64,000 nt of DNA from Crossiella sp. S99.2 (GTDB lineage Bacteria > Actinomycetota > Actinomycetes > Mycobacteriales > Pseudonocardiaceae), in the NCBI RefSeq assembly GCF_023094165.1, contig NZ_JALMDK010000005.1:124001-188000 (forward strand), read 5' to 3'. Below are positions 41,690-50,452 of this stretch, one piece after another. The translations under genes and the position numbers were made by a program. Numbering within the stretch: position 1 is the first letter of the stretch; each line of letters opens with the position of its first letter. Under the pieces are notes generated by a model. That model saw nothing but the letters and a program-made list of their open reading frames with translations. It was not told the DNA's origin and searched no databases.

Positions 41690-42592
41690 GTGAGTCGTGT
41701 TTGTCCGGTCGCGATCGTCGGCCCCACCGCTGCCGGCAAATCCGGGCTCGGCGTGCGATTGGCGCGGCGACTCGGCGGTGAGGTGGTCAACGCCGATGCC
41801 GCCCAGCTCTACCGGGGCATGGACATCGGCACCGCCAAGCTCACCGAGGCCGAGCGGGACGGCGTGCCGCACCACCTGCTCGACGTCCTGGAGGTCACCG
41901 AGACCGCCGCGGTGGCCGCCTACCAGCGGCAGGCGCGGGCCAAGGTCGAAGAGCTGCTCGCCGCGGGCCGGACGCCGATCCTCATCGGCGGCTCCGGTCT
42001 GTACGTGCAGTCCGTGCTGGACGACCTGGAATTCCCCGGCACCGACCCGGAACTGCGCGCTCAACTGGAGGCCGAACTCGCCGAGGTCGGCTCCGCCGTG
42101 CTGCACGACCGGCTCACCGAACAGGACCCGGTCGCGGCCGCCTCGATCCTGCCGAGCAACGGACGCAGGGTGGTCCGCGCGCTGGAGGTCATCCGGCTCA
42201 CCGGCCGTCCGTTCTCCGCCACGCTGCCCACGCCCGGCCCCGCCCGCTACGGCACCGTGATCATCGGCCTGGCCCCTGACCTGCCGCTGCTGGACGCCCG
42301 GATCAACGCCAGGGTCACCGAGATGTTCGCCGCCGGACTGGTGGACGAGGTGCGCAAACTGGAGGCGATCGGCCTGCGCGACGGGCTCACCGCGTCCAGG
42401 GCCCTGGGCTACCAGCAGGTCCTGGCCGCCTTCGACGGCGCGCACGACCTGGACACCGCCGCCGAGCTGACCGCGCAGGCCACCCGGCGCTTCGTCCGGC
42501 GGCAGCGCTCCTGGTTCCGCCGGGACAAGCGCACGCACTGGTTCGACCCGGCGGACCCCGGCCTGGACCAGGCCGTGCTGGACGTACTCTGA
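41690..42592 (+). CDS. miaA: tRNA dimethylallyltransferase
   Basis: 300 residues from GTG 41690; GTG 41687 is equally in frame. It transfers dimethylallyl to A37 of UNN-reading tRNAs, the substrate for MiaB. Motifs: P-loop [65 protein letters not shown] and [15 protein letters not shown] (41678-41683), which is part of the last repeat unit, sits 6 nt before the GTG and fits a -10 of a leaderless transcript. dapF follows 4 bp after the stop. Confidence 0.95.
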   Translation: MSRVCPVAIVGPTAAGKSGLGVRLARRLGGEVVNADAAQLYRGMDIGTAKLTEAERDGVPHHLLDVLEVTETAAVAAYQRQARAKVEELLAAGRTPILIGGSGLYVQSVLDDLEFPGTDPELRAQLEAELAEVGSAVLHDRLTEQDPVAAASILPSNGRRVVRALEVIRLTGRPFSATLPTPGPARYGTVIIGLAPDLPLLDARINARVTEMFAAGLVDEVRKLEAIGLRDGLTASRALGYQQVLAAFDGAHDLDTAAELTAQATRRFVRRQRSWFRRDKRTHWFDPADPGLDQAVLDVL

Positions 42593-42596
42593 AGCC

Positions 42597-43439
42597 GTGG
42601 CCGGAGTGGAATTCCTCAAGGGACACGGCACGGAGAACGACTTCGTGCTGCTGCCCGACGCGGACGGAGAACTGGACCTGACCGACGCCCTGGTGCGCGC
42701 GCTGTGCGATCGGCAGCGCGGACTGGGCGCCGACGGCGTGCTGCGGGTGGTGCGCACCGCCAAACTCACCGACGCCCCGGCCGGGGTCGAGTCGGCCGAG
42801 TGGTTCATGGACTACCGCAACGCCGACGGCTCCATCGCCGAGATGTGCGGCAACGGCGTCCGGGTCTTCGCGCACTACCTGGTGCGGCAGGGCCTGGCCC
42901 AGGCAGGCGAGTTCCCGGTGGGCACCCGCGCCGGGATCCGGCCGGTCATCGCGCACGCCGACGGCACCGTCACCGTGGACATGGGCCCGGTCACCGTCTT
43001 CGGCCGCTCCACCGCCACCCTGGGCGGCCGCGAGTACCCCGGCGTCGCGGTCGACGTCGGCAACCCGCACCTGGTCTGCCCCCTGGACGGCGGCCTGGAA
43101 GACCTCGACCTGACCAGCCAGCCGGGCTACGACCCGGCGGTGTTCCCGCGTGGGGTCAACATCGAGTTCGTGCGCACCCTGGCCCCCGGCGCGCTGCGCA
43201 TGCGGGTGCACGAGCGCGGCGTGGGGGAGACCCGCTCCTGCGGCACCGGCACGGTCGCCACCGCGGCCGCCGCCCTGCACCTGACCGGCCACAACACCGG
43301 CGAGGTCACCGTGGACATCCTCGGCGGCCAGGTCCGGGTCACCGTGGAGGACCAGCGCGCCACCCTCACCGGTCCCGCCGTGCTGGTCGCCAGCGGCAGG
43401 CTGGATCAGTCCTGGTGGGACTCGTTCCGCGCGTCGTAA
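42597..43439 (+). CDS. dapF: Diaminopimelate epimerase
   Basis: 280 residues. Converts LL- to meso-diaminopimelate for lysine and for the mDAP peptidoglycan built by the mur cluster downstream. The two catalytic Cys motifs are [14 protein letters not shown] (residues ~83-90) and [14 protein letters not shown] (~217-228); the N-terminal [16 protein letters not shown] is typical. GTG start 42597. It is probably co-transcribed with miaA. The 3' end overlaps the convergent HxlR gene by 34 bp. Confidence 0.96.
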   Translation: MAGVEFLKGHGTENDFVLLPDADGELDLTDALVRALCDRQRGLGADGVLRVVRTAKLTDAPAGVESAEWFMDYRNADGSIAEMCGNGVRVFAHYLVRQGLAQAGEFPVGTRAGIRPVIAHADGTVTVDMGPVTVFGRSTATLGGREYPGVAVDVGNPHLVCPLDGGLEDLDLTSQPGYDPAVFPRGVNIEFVRTLAPGALRMRVHERGVGETRSCGTGTVATAAAALHLTGHNTGEVTVDILGGQVRVTVEDQRATLTGPAVLVASGRLDQSWWDSFRAS

Positions 43440-43819
43440 CCCGCGCGGGCCAGATACACGTGGTCCATGTTGGCCTCGGCCCACAGCTTGAGCTGCTCCA
43501 CCGTGGCCCGCAGGCTTTTGCCCAGCGGGGTCAGCGCGTAGTCCACCCGCACCGGCACCGAGGGCGTGACCTCGCGGGTGACCAGGCCGTCGCGCTCCAG
43601 CGTGCGCAGCGTCTGGGTGAGCATCTTCTGGCTGATCCCGGCGAGCTTGCGGGACAGCTCGTTGTACCGGCGCGGCCCGTCCTGCAGCGCGCAGAGCAGC
43701 AACGTCACCCACTTGTCGCTGATCCGGTCCAGCAGGTTCCTGGTCGGGCAGGCGGCCAGGTAGGCGTCGTAGGCGTCCCGCTCGGCTGATCTGCGGTCGG
43801 CTGCGGTCTGCGTGGCCAT
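43406..43819 (-). CDS. HxlR/DUF24-family redox-sensing regulator
   Basis: 137 residues from ATG 43819 (GGGAGGAG ribosome site). Winged helix: [63 protein letters not shown]24 in AACPTRNLL is the N-terminal redox-sensing Cys position of DUF24 regulators such as QorR, YodB and HypR. It is divergent from a quinone-oxidoreductase-like gene, the QorR/qor2 arrangement of corynebacteria, so it likely represses that gene and itself until the Cys is oxidised. Confidence 0.9.
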   Translation of the reverse strand: MATQTAADRRSAERDAYDAYLAACPTRNLLDRISDKWVTLLLCALQDGPRRYNELSRKLAGISQKMLTQTLRTLERDGLVTREVTPSVPVRVDYALTPLGKSLRATVEQLKLWAEANMDHVYLARAGYDARNESHQD

Positions 43820-43837
43820 GACTCTCCTCCCGGTGTG

Positions 43838-43859
43838 GTACGCACTGTGAAGTACGTAC
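43838..43859. promoter_or_regulatory. Candidate HxlR operator
   Basis: GTACGCACT and AGTACGTAC flank a 4-nt centre with one mismatch, giving a 22-bp near-palindrome. It contains the perfect 10-mer AGTACGTACT when extended, and is itself enclosed by ACTCTC...CCCGG / CCGGGAGAGAGT. It lies between the divergent starts at 43819 and 43896. Confidence 0.5.
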
Positions 43860-43895
43860 TCCCCGGGAGAGAGTAGCTCACTTAATGTCCTCCGC

Positions 43896-44810
43896 ATGCG
43901 AGCAATTCTGATCAAGAAGTTCGGCGGCCCCGAGGTGCTGGAGGTCGCGGAGGTGCCGGTGCCCGAGGCAGGCGCGGGCCAGGTGCGGATCAAGGTCGAG
44001 GCCGCCGCGCTCAACCCGGTGGACCTGCTCAGCGCCGGCGGGTTCTTCGTACAGGGCGGGAACCTGGCGCAGCTCCCGGCCTACGGCGTGGGCTGGGACG
44101 TGGCCGGGGTGGTCGACGCGGTGGGTGCGGGCGTCACCGGCTACGCGGTCGGCGACCGGGTGATCGGCCTGTCCGACAAACTGGACCGGGTCCCCGATGT
44201 GCAGGCCGAGTTCGCGGTGCTGCCCGCCACCGACCTGGCCCCGTTCCCGGCAGGCAAGACCGCCGCGGAGGCGGCCAGCCTGCCGCTCAACTCCCTGACC
44301 GCCGACCAGGCCATCGACCTGCTGGAACTGCCCGAGGGCGGCACCCTGCTGGTCACCGGCGCGGCCGGTGGCGTCGGCGGTTACGCGGTGGAGCTGGGCA
44401 AGCTGCGCGGCCTGCGGGTGATCGCCACCGCGAGCGCGGCCGATGAGGACCTCGTTCGTTCCTTCGGCGCGGCCGAGTTCATTCCGCGTGGCGCCTCGCT
44501 GACCACCTTCGGGCAGGTCGACGGCGTGCTCGACGCGGCCAACATCGGCGCGGCCGCGGTGGCCGCGACGCGCCCCGGCGGCGGCTTCGTCGCGGTCAAC
44601 GGCAGCCAGCCGGAGACTCCCGAGGACGTGCGCGGGATCGCGGTGTTCGTCACGGCGCACGGCCCGCGGCTGGCCGAGCTGTCCGCGCTGGTGGAGAAGG
44701 GCGAACTCAGCGTCCGGGTGTCCGAGGAGCTGCCGTTCGAGCAGGTCACGCAGGCCTACACCAAGCTGGCCGCCGGCGGGTTCCGCGGCCGGATCGTGCT
44801 GGTCCCGTGA
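43896..44810 (+). CDS. NADP-dependent quinone-oxidoreductase-like MDR protein
   Basis: 304 residues of the medium-chain dehydrogenase/reductase family without catalytic zinc ligands: RAILIKKFGGPEVLEVAEVPVPEAGAGQVRIKVEAAALNPVDLL, GWDVAGVVDAVGAGVTGYAVGDRVIG, SLPLNSLTADQAIDLLEL, and nucleotide-binding LLVTGAAGGVGGYAVELGKL. It reduces quinones or enones with NADPH. Divergent from the HxlR gene that probably controls it; followed by a terminator hairpin. Confidence 0.92.
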   Translation: MRAILIKKFGGPEVLEVAEVPVPEAGAGQVRIKVEAAALNPVDLLSAGGFFVQGGNLAQLPAYGVGWDVAGVVDAVGAGVTGYAVGDRVIGLSDKLDRVPDVQAEFAVLPATDLAPFPAGKTAAEAASLPLNSLTADQAIDLLELPEGGTLLVTGAAGGVGGYAVELGKLRGLRVIATASAADEDLVRSFGAAEFIPRGASLTTFGQVDGVLDAANIGAAAVAATRPGGGFVAVNGSQPETPEDVRGIAVFVTAHGPRLAELSALVEKGELSVRVSEELPFEQVTQAYTKLAAGGFRGRIVLVP

Positions 44811-44816
44811 GCACCG

Positions 44817-44850
44817 GCTCCGGCCGGGGTCAGTCGATCCCGGCCGGAGC
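44817..44850 (+). terminator. Terminator-like hairpin after the quinone-oxidoreductase gene
   Basis: Perfect 12-bp stem (GCTCCGGCCGGG / CCCGGCCGGAGC) with a 10-nt loop, 6 bp after the stop. No T-tract. Confidence 0.65.
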
Positions 44851-44948
44851 GTTCCGGTAGCTCCAGTGTCACCCGTACGGCGGTGGGTCGGCGAAAGTGC
44901 CCGGTCACACCGGAAATCGCTGGCGGAACGTGGGACACTGGACCCCGT

Positions 44949-46373
44949 ATGACGGAATTCATGACACAGGCCGACGAGACGGACATCCTCTCGACCGGCG
45001 AGATGGAACTGGCCGACCGCGCCGCGCTCCGCAGGGTCGCCGGGCTGTCCACCGAACTCGCGGACATCAGCGAGGTCGAGCAGCGACAGCTCCGGCTCGA
45101 GCGGGTGGTGCTGGTCGGCGTGTGGACCGAGGGCGACGCCGAGGAGGCGGAAGCCTCGCTCGCGGAGCTGGCCCGGCTGGCCGAGACCGCGGGCGCCGAG
45201 GTCCTGGAAGGCCTCATCCAGCGCCGCCAGAAACCCGACCCGGCCACCTATGTGGGCTCCGGCAAGGTCATCGAGCTGCGCGAGTCGGTCATCGAGACCG
45301 GCGCCGACACGGTCATCTGCGACGGTGAGCTGTCCCCTGGGCAGCTCCGGCAGCTGGAGGAGAAACTCAAGGTCAAGGTGGTCGACCGGACCGCGCTGAT
45401 CCTGGACATCTTCGCCCAGCACGCCAGCTCGCGGGAGGGCAAGGCCCAGGTCGAACTGGCCCAGCTGCAGTACCTGCTGCCACGGCTGCGCGGCTGGGGC
45501 GAGTCGCTGTCCCGGCAGGCCGGTGGCCGCGCCGGTGGCAACGCCGGGGTGGGTCTGCGTGGTCCCGGTGAGACCAAGCTGGAGACCGACCGCAGGCGGA
45601 TCACCAAGCGGATGGCCAAGCTGCGCCGCGAGATCCGCGCGATGGGCACGGTCCGGGAGACCAAACGCGGCATGCGGGTGGCCAACCTGGTGCCGAACGT
45701 GGCCATCGCCGGGTACACCAACGCGGGCAAGTCCAGTCTGCTCAACGCCATCACCGGCGCGGGCGTGCTGGTCGAGGACGCGCTGTTCGCGACCCTGGAC
45801 CCGACCACCCGCCGGGCGCTGACCCCGGACGGCCGCACCTACACCCTGACCGACACCGTCGGCTTCGTCCGGCACCTGCCGCACCAGCTGGTGGAGGCAT
45901 TCCGCTCCACCCTGGAGGAGGTCGCCGACGCGGACCTCATCCTGCACGTGGTGGACGGTTCGGACCCGCTGCCGGAACGCCAGGTGTCCGCGGTGCGCGA
46001 GGTGTTCGCCGAGATCATCCAGGACCGGGACGCGCCGATGCCGCCGGAAGTGCTGGTGGTGAACAAGCTGGACCAGGCCGACGAGCTGACCGCGACCCGG
46101 CTGCGCCACCTGTTCCCGGACGCGCTGTTCGTCTCCGCGCACACCGGCTCCGGCATGGACACGGTGCGCGACCTGCTCGCCGAGCGCATCCCGCGACCGG
46201 ACGTGCTGGTGGAGCTGCTCATCCCGTACAGCCGGGGCGAAATGGTCTCCCGGGTGCACTCCGAGGGCCAGGTGCTCACCGAGAAGCACACCGAGGACGG
46301 CACCGAACTGCGCGCCAGGGTGAAGCCGGAACTGGCCGGGCAGCTCGGCGAGTTCGCGGACAACCGGGCGTGA
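44949..46373 (+). CDS. hflX: GTPase HflX
   Basis: 474 residues from ATG 44949; in-frame starts further upstream give a basic, low-complexity N-terminus and were not used. HflX N-domain (VVLVGVWTEGD...SLAELARLAETAGAEVLEGLIQRRQKPDPATYVGSGKVIEL), Gly-rich linker GRAGGNAGVGLRGPGETKLETDRR, then the G domain: G1 GYTNAGKSSLLNAITG, G3 DTVGFVRHLPHQL, G4 NKLDQ. It binds 50S subunits and splits or rescues stalled ribosomes. Next gene overlaps by 4 bp (GTGA). Confidence 0.95.
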   Translation: MTEFMTQADETDILSTGEMELADRAALRRVAGLSTELADISEVEQRQLRLERVVLVGVWTEGDAEEAEASLAELARLAETAGAEVLEGLIQRRQKPDPATYVGSGKVIELRESVIETGADTVICDGELSPGQLRQLEEKLKVKVVDRTALILDIFAQHASSREGKAQVELAQLQYLLPRLRGWGESLSRQAGGRAGGNAGVGLRGPGETKLETDRRRITKRMAKLRREIRAMGTVRETKRGMRVANLVPNVAIAGYTNAGKSSLLNAITGAGVLVEDALFATLDPTTRRALTPDGRTYTLTDTVGFVRHLPHQLVEAFRSTLEEVADADLILHVVDGSDPLPERQVSAVREVFAEIIQDRDAPMPPEVLVVNKLDQADELTATRLRHLFPDALFVSAHTGSGMDTVRDLLAERIPRPDVLVELLIPYSRGEMVSRVHSEGQVLTEKHTEDGTELRARVKPELAGQLGEFADNRA

Positions 46374-47416
46374 GTTTCCCGACCCGCACAACAGCGCTGC
46401 TGGTGACACTGGCAGCGCTGTTGTGCTCCTCCGGGCTGCCCGCGCTGGCCGCGGATCCGCCCGCGCCGGTGGACAAGTGCCGGTACACGGACAAGCGGCT
46501 CAAGGAGCTCAGCGGCCTGGCCAGTGACGGCAAACGCTGGTACGCCATGGCCGACGGCGGCTCCCGGCTGCAGGTCCTGGTGCTCACCCCGGAGTGCAAG
46601 GTGGAGCGGGTGATCAGCAACGCCACCGACCCCTTCGACGTGGAGGACTTGGCCCGCGCGGCCGACGGCACGCTGTGGCTGGCCGACACCGGCGACAACG
46701 GCAAGAAGCGGGACAGCATCGCGCTGCACGCGTTGACGCCCAACGGAAAAGCCACGCTGTACCGGCTGACCTACCCCGACGGCCCGCACGACGCGGAAGC
46801 CCTGCTGCTGGACCGCAAGGGCACCCCGTACATCGTCACCAAGGAACCCTTCGCCCCGGCCGGGATCTACCGCCCTGGCAAGGCGCTGACCGCGCCGGGC
46901 CCGACCCCGCTGGAGAAGGTCGGCTCGATCCGGATCAAGTCCAGCAGCACTCCCGGCGGCCCGGTCGCCGGGTTCGGCTCGGTGCTGGTCACCGGCGGCG
47001 CGGTCAGCCACGACGGCACCGTGATCGCGCTGCGCACCTACACCGACGCGCTGCTGTTCCCGGCCCCCGACGGCGATATCGCCGAGGCGCTCAAGCGGGA
47101 ACCGGTCCGCGTCCCACTGCCGAATGAGACCCAGGGCGAGGCCATCGCGTTCGAGCCCGACGGCACCCTGCTGTCCGGCTCCGAGGAGATGGACCCGATC
47201 CGCGCGATCCCCGGCGCGGCCAAGCTCGCCGCCGGCGCACCCCCGGCCGGGAACCAGAACCCGGCCACGCCCGCGCCCAACGGCGGCGGCAACCAGGCAT
47301 CCGGCCAGCCCGCCGACGCGGAAGGCTCGACCTCCTGGGGCGGGATCCTGCTCGCCGGGGTCGGCGTGCTCGCGGTGATCCTCCTGGTCGGCCGCAGCCG
47401 ACGGGCCAAGCGCTAA
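46370..47416 (+). CDS. Secreted or membrane-anchored protein, probable beta-propeller
   Basis: 348 residues. A signal peptide (TTALLVTLAALLCSSGLPALAA) is followed by KELSGLASDGKRWYAMADGG, VEDLARAADGTLWLADTGDNGKKR, HDAEALLLDRKGTPYIVTKE and GEAIAFEPDGTLLSGSEEMDP, which are blade-like repeats of secreted beta-propellers. A Pro/Asn/Gly linker (~290-315) leads to a C-terminal TM (SWGGILLAGVGVLAVILLVG) and RRAKR, so it is membrane-tethered outside. Conserved partner of hflX by position only; function unknown. The first codons overlap the hflX stop. Confidence 0.78.
   Translation: MSFPTRTTALLVTLAALLCSSGLPALAADPPAPVDKCRYTDKRLKELSGLASDGKRWYAMADGGSRLQVLVLTPECKVERVISNATDPFDVEDLARAADGTLWLADTGDNGKKRDSIALHALTPNGKATLYRLTYPDGPHDAEALLLDRKGTPYIVTKEPFAPAGIYRPGKALTAPGPTPLEKVGSIRIKSSSTPGGPVAGFGSVLVTGGAVSHDGTVIALRTYTDALLFPAPDGDIAEALKREPVRVPLPNETQGEAIAFEPDGTLLSGSEEMDPIRAIPGAAKLAAGAPPAGNQNPATPAPNGGGNQASGQPADAEGSTSWGGILLAGVGVLAVILLVGRSRRAKR
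46386..46426 (+). other. 15-bp inverted repeat inside the signal-peptide coding region
   Basis: GCACAACAGCGCTGC (46386-46400) and its exact complement (46412-46426) with an 11-nt loop form a strong hairpin that starts 12 nt after the hflX stop, within the coding start of the next gene. It may attenuate transcription or translation between hflX and the propeller gene. Confidence 0.65.
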
Positions 47417-47430
47417 AACCCGCGTCCGCC

Positions 47431-47495
47431 GTCGAGTTGGCCAAAGTGGTACGTCCAGTTGGGCCAACTACGCGTACGACTTGGGCCAACTCGAC
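47431..47495. repeat. Repeat array 4 with 12-bp inverted arms
   Basis: TTGGCC at 47437 and TTGGGCC at 47459 are 22 bp apart; an inverted unit ends at 47495. The outer arms GTCGAGTTGGCC (47431-47442) and GGCCAACTCGAC (47484-47495) are perfect complements. It lies 14 bp after the stop of the propeller gene and before the dienelactone hydrolase gene. Confidence 0.8.
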
Positions 47496-47531
47496 GTTTG
47501 GCGGGGTGCGGGGGCGTGGGCGGGGCGCGCT

Positions 47532-47537
47532 TAGCAT
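47532..47537 (+). promoter_or_regulatory. Candidate -10 TAGCAT of a leaderless hydrolase gene
   Basis: TAGCAT ends 6 nt before ATG 47544, so the transcript would begin at the start codon. No Shine-Dalgarno is present. Confidence 0.4.
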
Positions 47538-47543
47538 GGCGAG

Positions 47544-48254
47544 ATGACGACGCGTGTGGAGACCGTGACGGTCTCCGATGGCACCTTCGACCTCTCCGTG
47601 TGGCTGCCCGAGGCCACCACCCCGCGGCCGGGAATCCTGCTGGTGCAGGAGATCTTCGGCGTCGGCGACTACATCAGGGCGGTGGCCGCCGACCTGGCCG
47701 CGCTCGGCTACGTGGTGGCCGCGCCCGACCTGTTCTGGCGGCAGCACCGCAACTGGGCCGCCGACCACGGCGAGGAGGGCCTGAAAGCCTCCATGGAACT
47801 CGTCGGCAAGCACGACTTCCCCGGCGGCATCACCGACTCGCTGGCCGCCCTGGAAGTCCTGCGCGGCCTGCCCGAGGTCGGCGGCCGGCCGGTGGGCGCG
47901 CTGGGCTTCTGCTTCGGCGGCACGGTCACCTTCTTCCTGGCCGCACAGGGGGATCCGGACGCGGTGGTGTCCTTCTACGGCTCCGGCGTGCCGGACAACG
48001 CCGGACTGCTGGCGAACATCAGCGCGCCGATCCTGATCCACTTCGGCGGCGCCGACCCCTACATCCCGCGCGCGGAGGTGGCCAAGGTCGAGGCCGCCGC
48101 ACAGGGCCGGGCCAACGTCGAACTGCACGTGCAGGAACAGGCCGGGCACGCCTTCCACAACCGCAAGGCCCCGGCGTTCCACCACCCGGAGGCGGCGGCC
48201 GAGGCCTGGCGGCTGACGGAGGAGTTCCTGGCGCGGACGCTGCCGGTCAGCTGA
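47544..48254 (+). CDS. Dienelactone hydrolase family protein
   Basis: 236 residues with the DLH fold: RPGILLVQEIFGVGDYIRAVAADLAALGYVVAAPDLFWRQ, the nucleophile elbow GALGFCFGGTV (Cys nucleophile), HFGGADPYIP (Asp) and QAGHAFHN (His). It hydrolyses dienelactones or other esters. The gene stands alone and its end overlaps the convergent ceramidase gene by 8 bp. No chlorocatechol genes are near, so the substrate is unknown. Confidence 0.93.
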   Translation: MTTRVETVTVSDGTFDLSVWLPEATTPRPGILLVQEIFGVGDYIRAVAADLAALGYVVAAPDLFWRQHRNWAADHGEEGLKASMELVGKHDFPGGITDSLAALEVLRGLPEVGGRPVGALGFCFGGTVTFFLAAQGDPDAVVSFYGSGVPDNAGLLANISAPILIHFGGADPYIPRAEVAKVEAAAQGRANVELHVQEQAGHAFHNRKAPAFHHPEAAAEAWRLTEEFLARTLPVS

Positions 48255-50274
48255 CCGTGAACTCCGGGGAGGCGCCGGTGAACGGGGTGATCTTGGTGGA
48301 CAGGGCCTTCGCGTCACCCGAGTACACGATCCGGTACTTCCCCGGTTGCGCGGTCGCCGGCACGTCCCAGGTCGCGGTGACCCGGGAGGCCGCGATGCCC
48401 CAGCGCGCCCAGTGGAACTTCGTGGACCAGTCGCCGTCGTCGGCGACCCGCTTCCACCGGTCGCCCTCCTGACGCTGCACCTCCAGGTAGGACCCGCCGT
48501 GGTGCAGGTTGTTGTTCGGGTGCGCGCCGGCGAACTCGACCTTCACCTGCTGACCGCGGGTGTAGGCGGCCGCGGGTGGGGTGACGGTGTCGCCGAACTG
48601 GTACCCGATCGGCGGGGCGTCCAGGACCACCCCGGGCTGCACGGTCCACTTCGACCCGGACAGGTCCGGGACCTGCGGCCCGGGGTTGGTGGCCCGACCG
48701 GCCTTCAGATCACCGGCGACCCTGGCGAACTCCTGCTGGTAGGCGGGCAGCGCCCAGCGGCCGAACATGGTGTGACCGCCCTCGTAGTCCTGCTGGTCGT
48801 ACTCCTCCGGCGTGGTCAGGTAACCCGAGTAGTCGTTGGTGTAGCCGGAGACCAGCACGTTCTCCAGCGGCGCCCCGGTGGCCGCGGCCACTGTCTGGCG
48901 CAGCCGCAGCCCGGCCACGATGGTGGCCTCCTTGGACACGGTGGCCAGGTAGAACTGACCGATCTTGAGCACCTGCACCGGCAGGATCTTCGGGGTCAGC
49001 CCGAGCTCGCCGGTGTCCAGCAGGATGTCCTTGGGGGACTGGCAGGCGCGCAGTTCCGGCGAGGCCTGGTAGCGGGCCTTGGTGACCAGTTCGATCAGCG
49101 GGTTGTTGCCGACCCCCTCCTTGAAGATGTCCGGCCCCGGCCCGTCCTCGGTGCTGCCCGCGGCGAAGCTCGCGCCCATGGCCGCGCCACAGGTCTTGTG
49201 CGCCTGGCCATCCCCGGTGAAGCGCTGGTCCACCGTCACATTGCTGAGGTCCACAAAGGACAGCCGGGAGCCGATGCTGCCCGCCACCGCGGTGCCGCCG
49301 TTGTCCAGCAGGCGTTTGGCCGCGGCGAACTGGCGCTCACCGATGATCTTCGTGTTGGCGATGTGGTCCTCGGTCGGGCCGGTGCCCGGCTTCAGCGCCA
49401 GGTTCGGGCTCATGTCCCCGGCGCTGGTCTGGGCGAAGGCCGCCACAAAACCCGGTGCGCCACTGAGGTAATCGACCCCGCTGACATCGCGCTCCCAGTG
49501 ATAGGCGGCGTAACCCTTGTTGTCACCGGAGATCAGCTTGTGGTCGCCGCGCAGGCTGGTGCCGTGGGTGGCGAAGAAGTTCAGCGCGCCGATCGGCTTG
49601 CCGCCGCGATCGAAGCGCAGCAATGTGGTCTGCGGGTCGATGCCCTCGGGGAAGAATGCCTTGTCCGCGGCCGGGTTGCGGTCGAAGGCCCGGCGGGACC
49701 GGTTCACGCTGGCATCCCGCAACTCGCCCTTGCCCAGGGACACCGAGCCCGGCGCCAGGTCCTGGTGGGCCTGCTTCACCGAGGCCACGATGCCGTTGAC
49801 GATCGCCTTGAAGGTGTCGTCGTGGTAGCCGAAGGTGGTGATGTTGTAGAGCGAGTAGTGCGAGTAGCCGCCCGGCCCGGAATGGGTGTGGGTGGCCGTG
49901 ATGGCCAGGTTCGCGTCCGTGTAGGCCCCGCCGAGTTCCTGCCCGAGCCGCTTGAGCACGGCCTGCCGGACGCTGGCGAAGATCTGCCCGACGTCCACCG
50001 TCACCAGCGCGATCCGTTGTGTGCCTGCGGAATCGGCCACCACGAAGGCCCTGGACCGCTGCCGCTGGTGGATCCCGGCGGTCTGCTGGTCCAGCTTGGC
50101 GTAGCCCATCATGCCGCGTTCGGCCGGTTCCCCGGTCACATCGGCGATGCCCCGGCCCACCAGGTAGGTGTCCGCCGGCGCGGCCGTGGCCGGGTCGAGC
50201 TGGGTGAGCAACCCGGCGCCGAGCAGTGTTGCCAGGGCGAGGGTCAGGGCAGGTCTGATGCGGTTCAGGCGCAT
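48247..50274 (-). CDS. Secreted neutral ceramidase
   Basis: 675 residues from ATG 50274 (AAGGG ribosome site). Signal peptide residues ~1-31 (LTLALATLLGAGLLTQLDPATAAPA). Neutral/alkaline ceramidase motifs: VGRGIADVTGEPAERGMMGYA, the zinc-binding ATHTHSGPGGYSHYSLYN, and the catalytic-serine region FAQTSAGDMSPN (Ser in GDxSPN); C-terminal Ig-like domain from ~520. It hydrolyses the amide bond of ceramides to fatty acid and sphingosine outside the cell. Divergent from murE. Confidence 0.95.
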   Translation of the reverse strand: MRLNRIRPALTLALATLLGAGLLTQLDPATAAPADTYLVGRGIADVTGEPAERGMMGYAKLDQQTAGIHQRQRSRAFVVADSAGTQRIALVTVDVGQIFASVRQAVLKRLGQELGGAYTDANLAITATHTHSGPGGYSHYSLYNITTFGYHDDTFKAIVNGIVASVKQAHQDLAPGSVSLGKGELRDASVNRSRRAFDRNPAADKAFFPEGIDPQTTLLRFDRGGKPIGALNFFATHGTSLRGDHKLISGDNKGYAAYHWERDVSGVDYLSGAPGFVAAFAQTSAGDMSPNLALKPGTGPTEDHIANTKIIGERQFAAAKRLLDNGGTAVAGSIGSRLSFVDLSNVTVDQRFTGDGQAHKTCGAAMGASFAAGSTEDGPGPDIFKEGVGNNPLIELVTKARYQASPELRACQSPKDILLDTGELGLTPKILPVQVLKIGQFYLATVSKEATIVAGLRLRQTVAAATGAPLENVLVSGYTNDYSGYLTTPEEYDQQDYEGGHTMFGRWALPAYQQEFARVAGDLKAGRATNPGPQVPDLSGSKWTVQPGVVLDAPPIGYQFGDTVTPPAAAYTRGQQVKVEFAGAHPNNNLHHGGSYLEVQRQEGDRWKRVADDGDWSTKFHWARWGIAASRVTATWDVPATAQPGKYRIVYSGDAKALSTKITPFTGASPEFTVS

Positions 50275-50439
50275 GGCGGTAGCCCTTCCGGCCAAGGTCG
50301 GCTGTGACCTGGAACACGACAAGCGTTGGCCTGAAGGTAGCGAGGCCCGAGGCGAATGTGAACCCTTCTCACGTATGACCCGGGTGGATCACGCCCAGTA
50401 GCACAGCCGGGCCGTGCTAGGCCACTCAGCGCACGCCGG

Positions 50440-50445
50440 TAGCCT
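50440..50445 (+). promoter_or_regulatory. Candidate -10 TAGCCT driving murE
   Basis: TAGCCT ends 7 nt before the GTG at 50453, giving a probable leaderless start for the mur-fts transcript. It is the only TANNNT with this spacing in the ceramidase-murE gap. No clear -35 is visible. Confidence 0.45.
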
Positions 50446-50452
50446 CTCGCGC

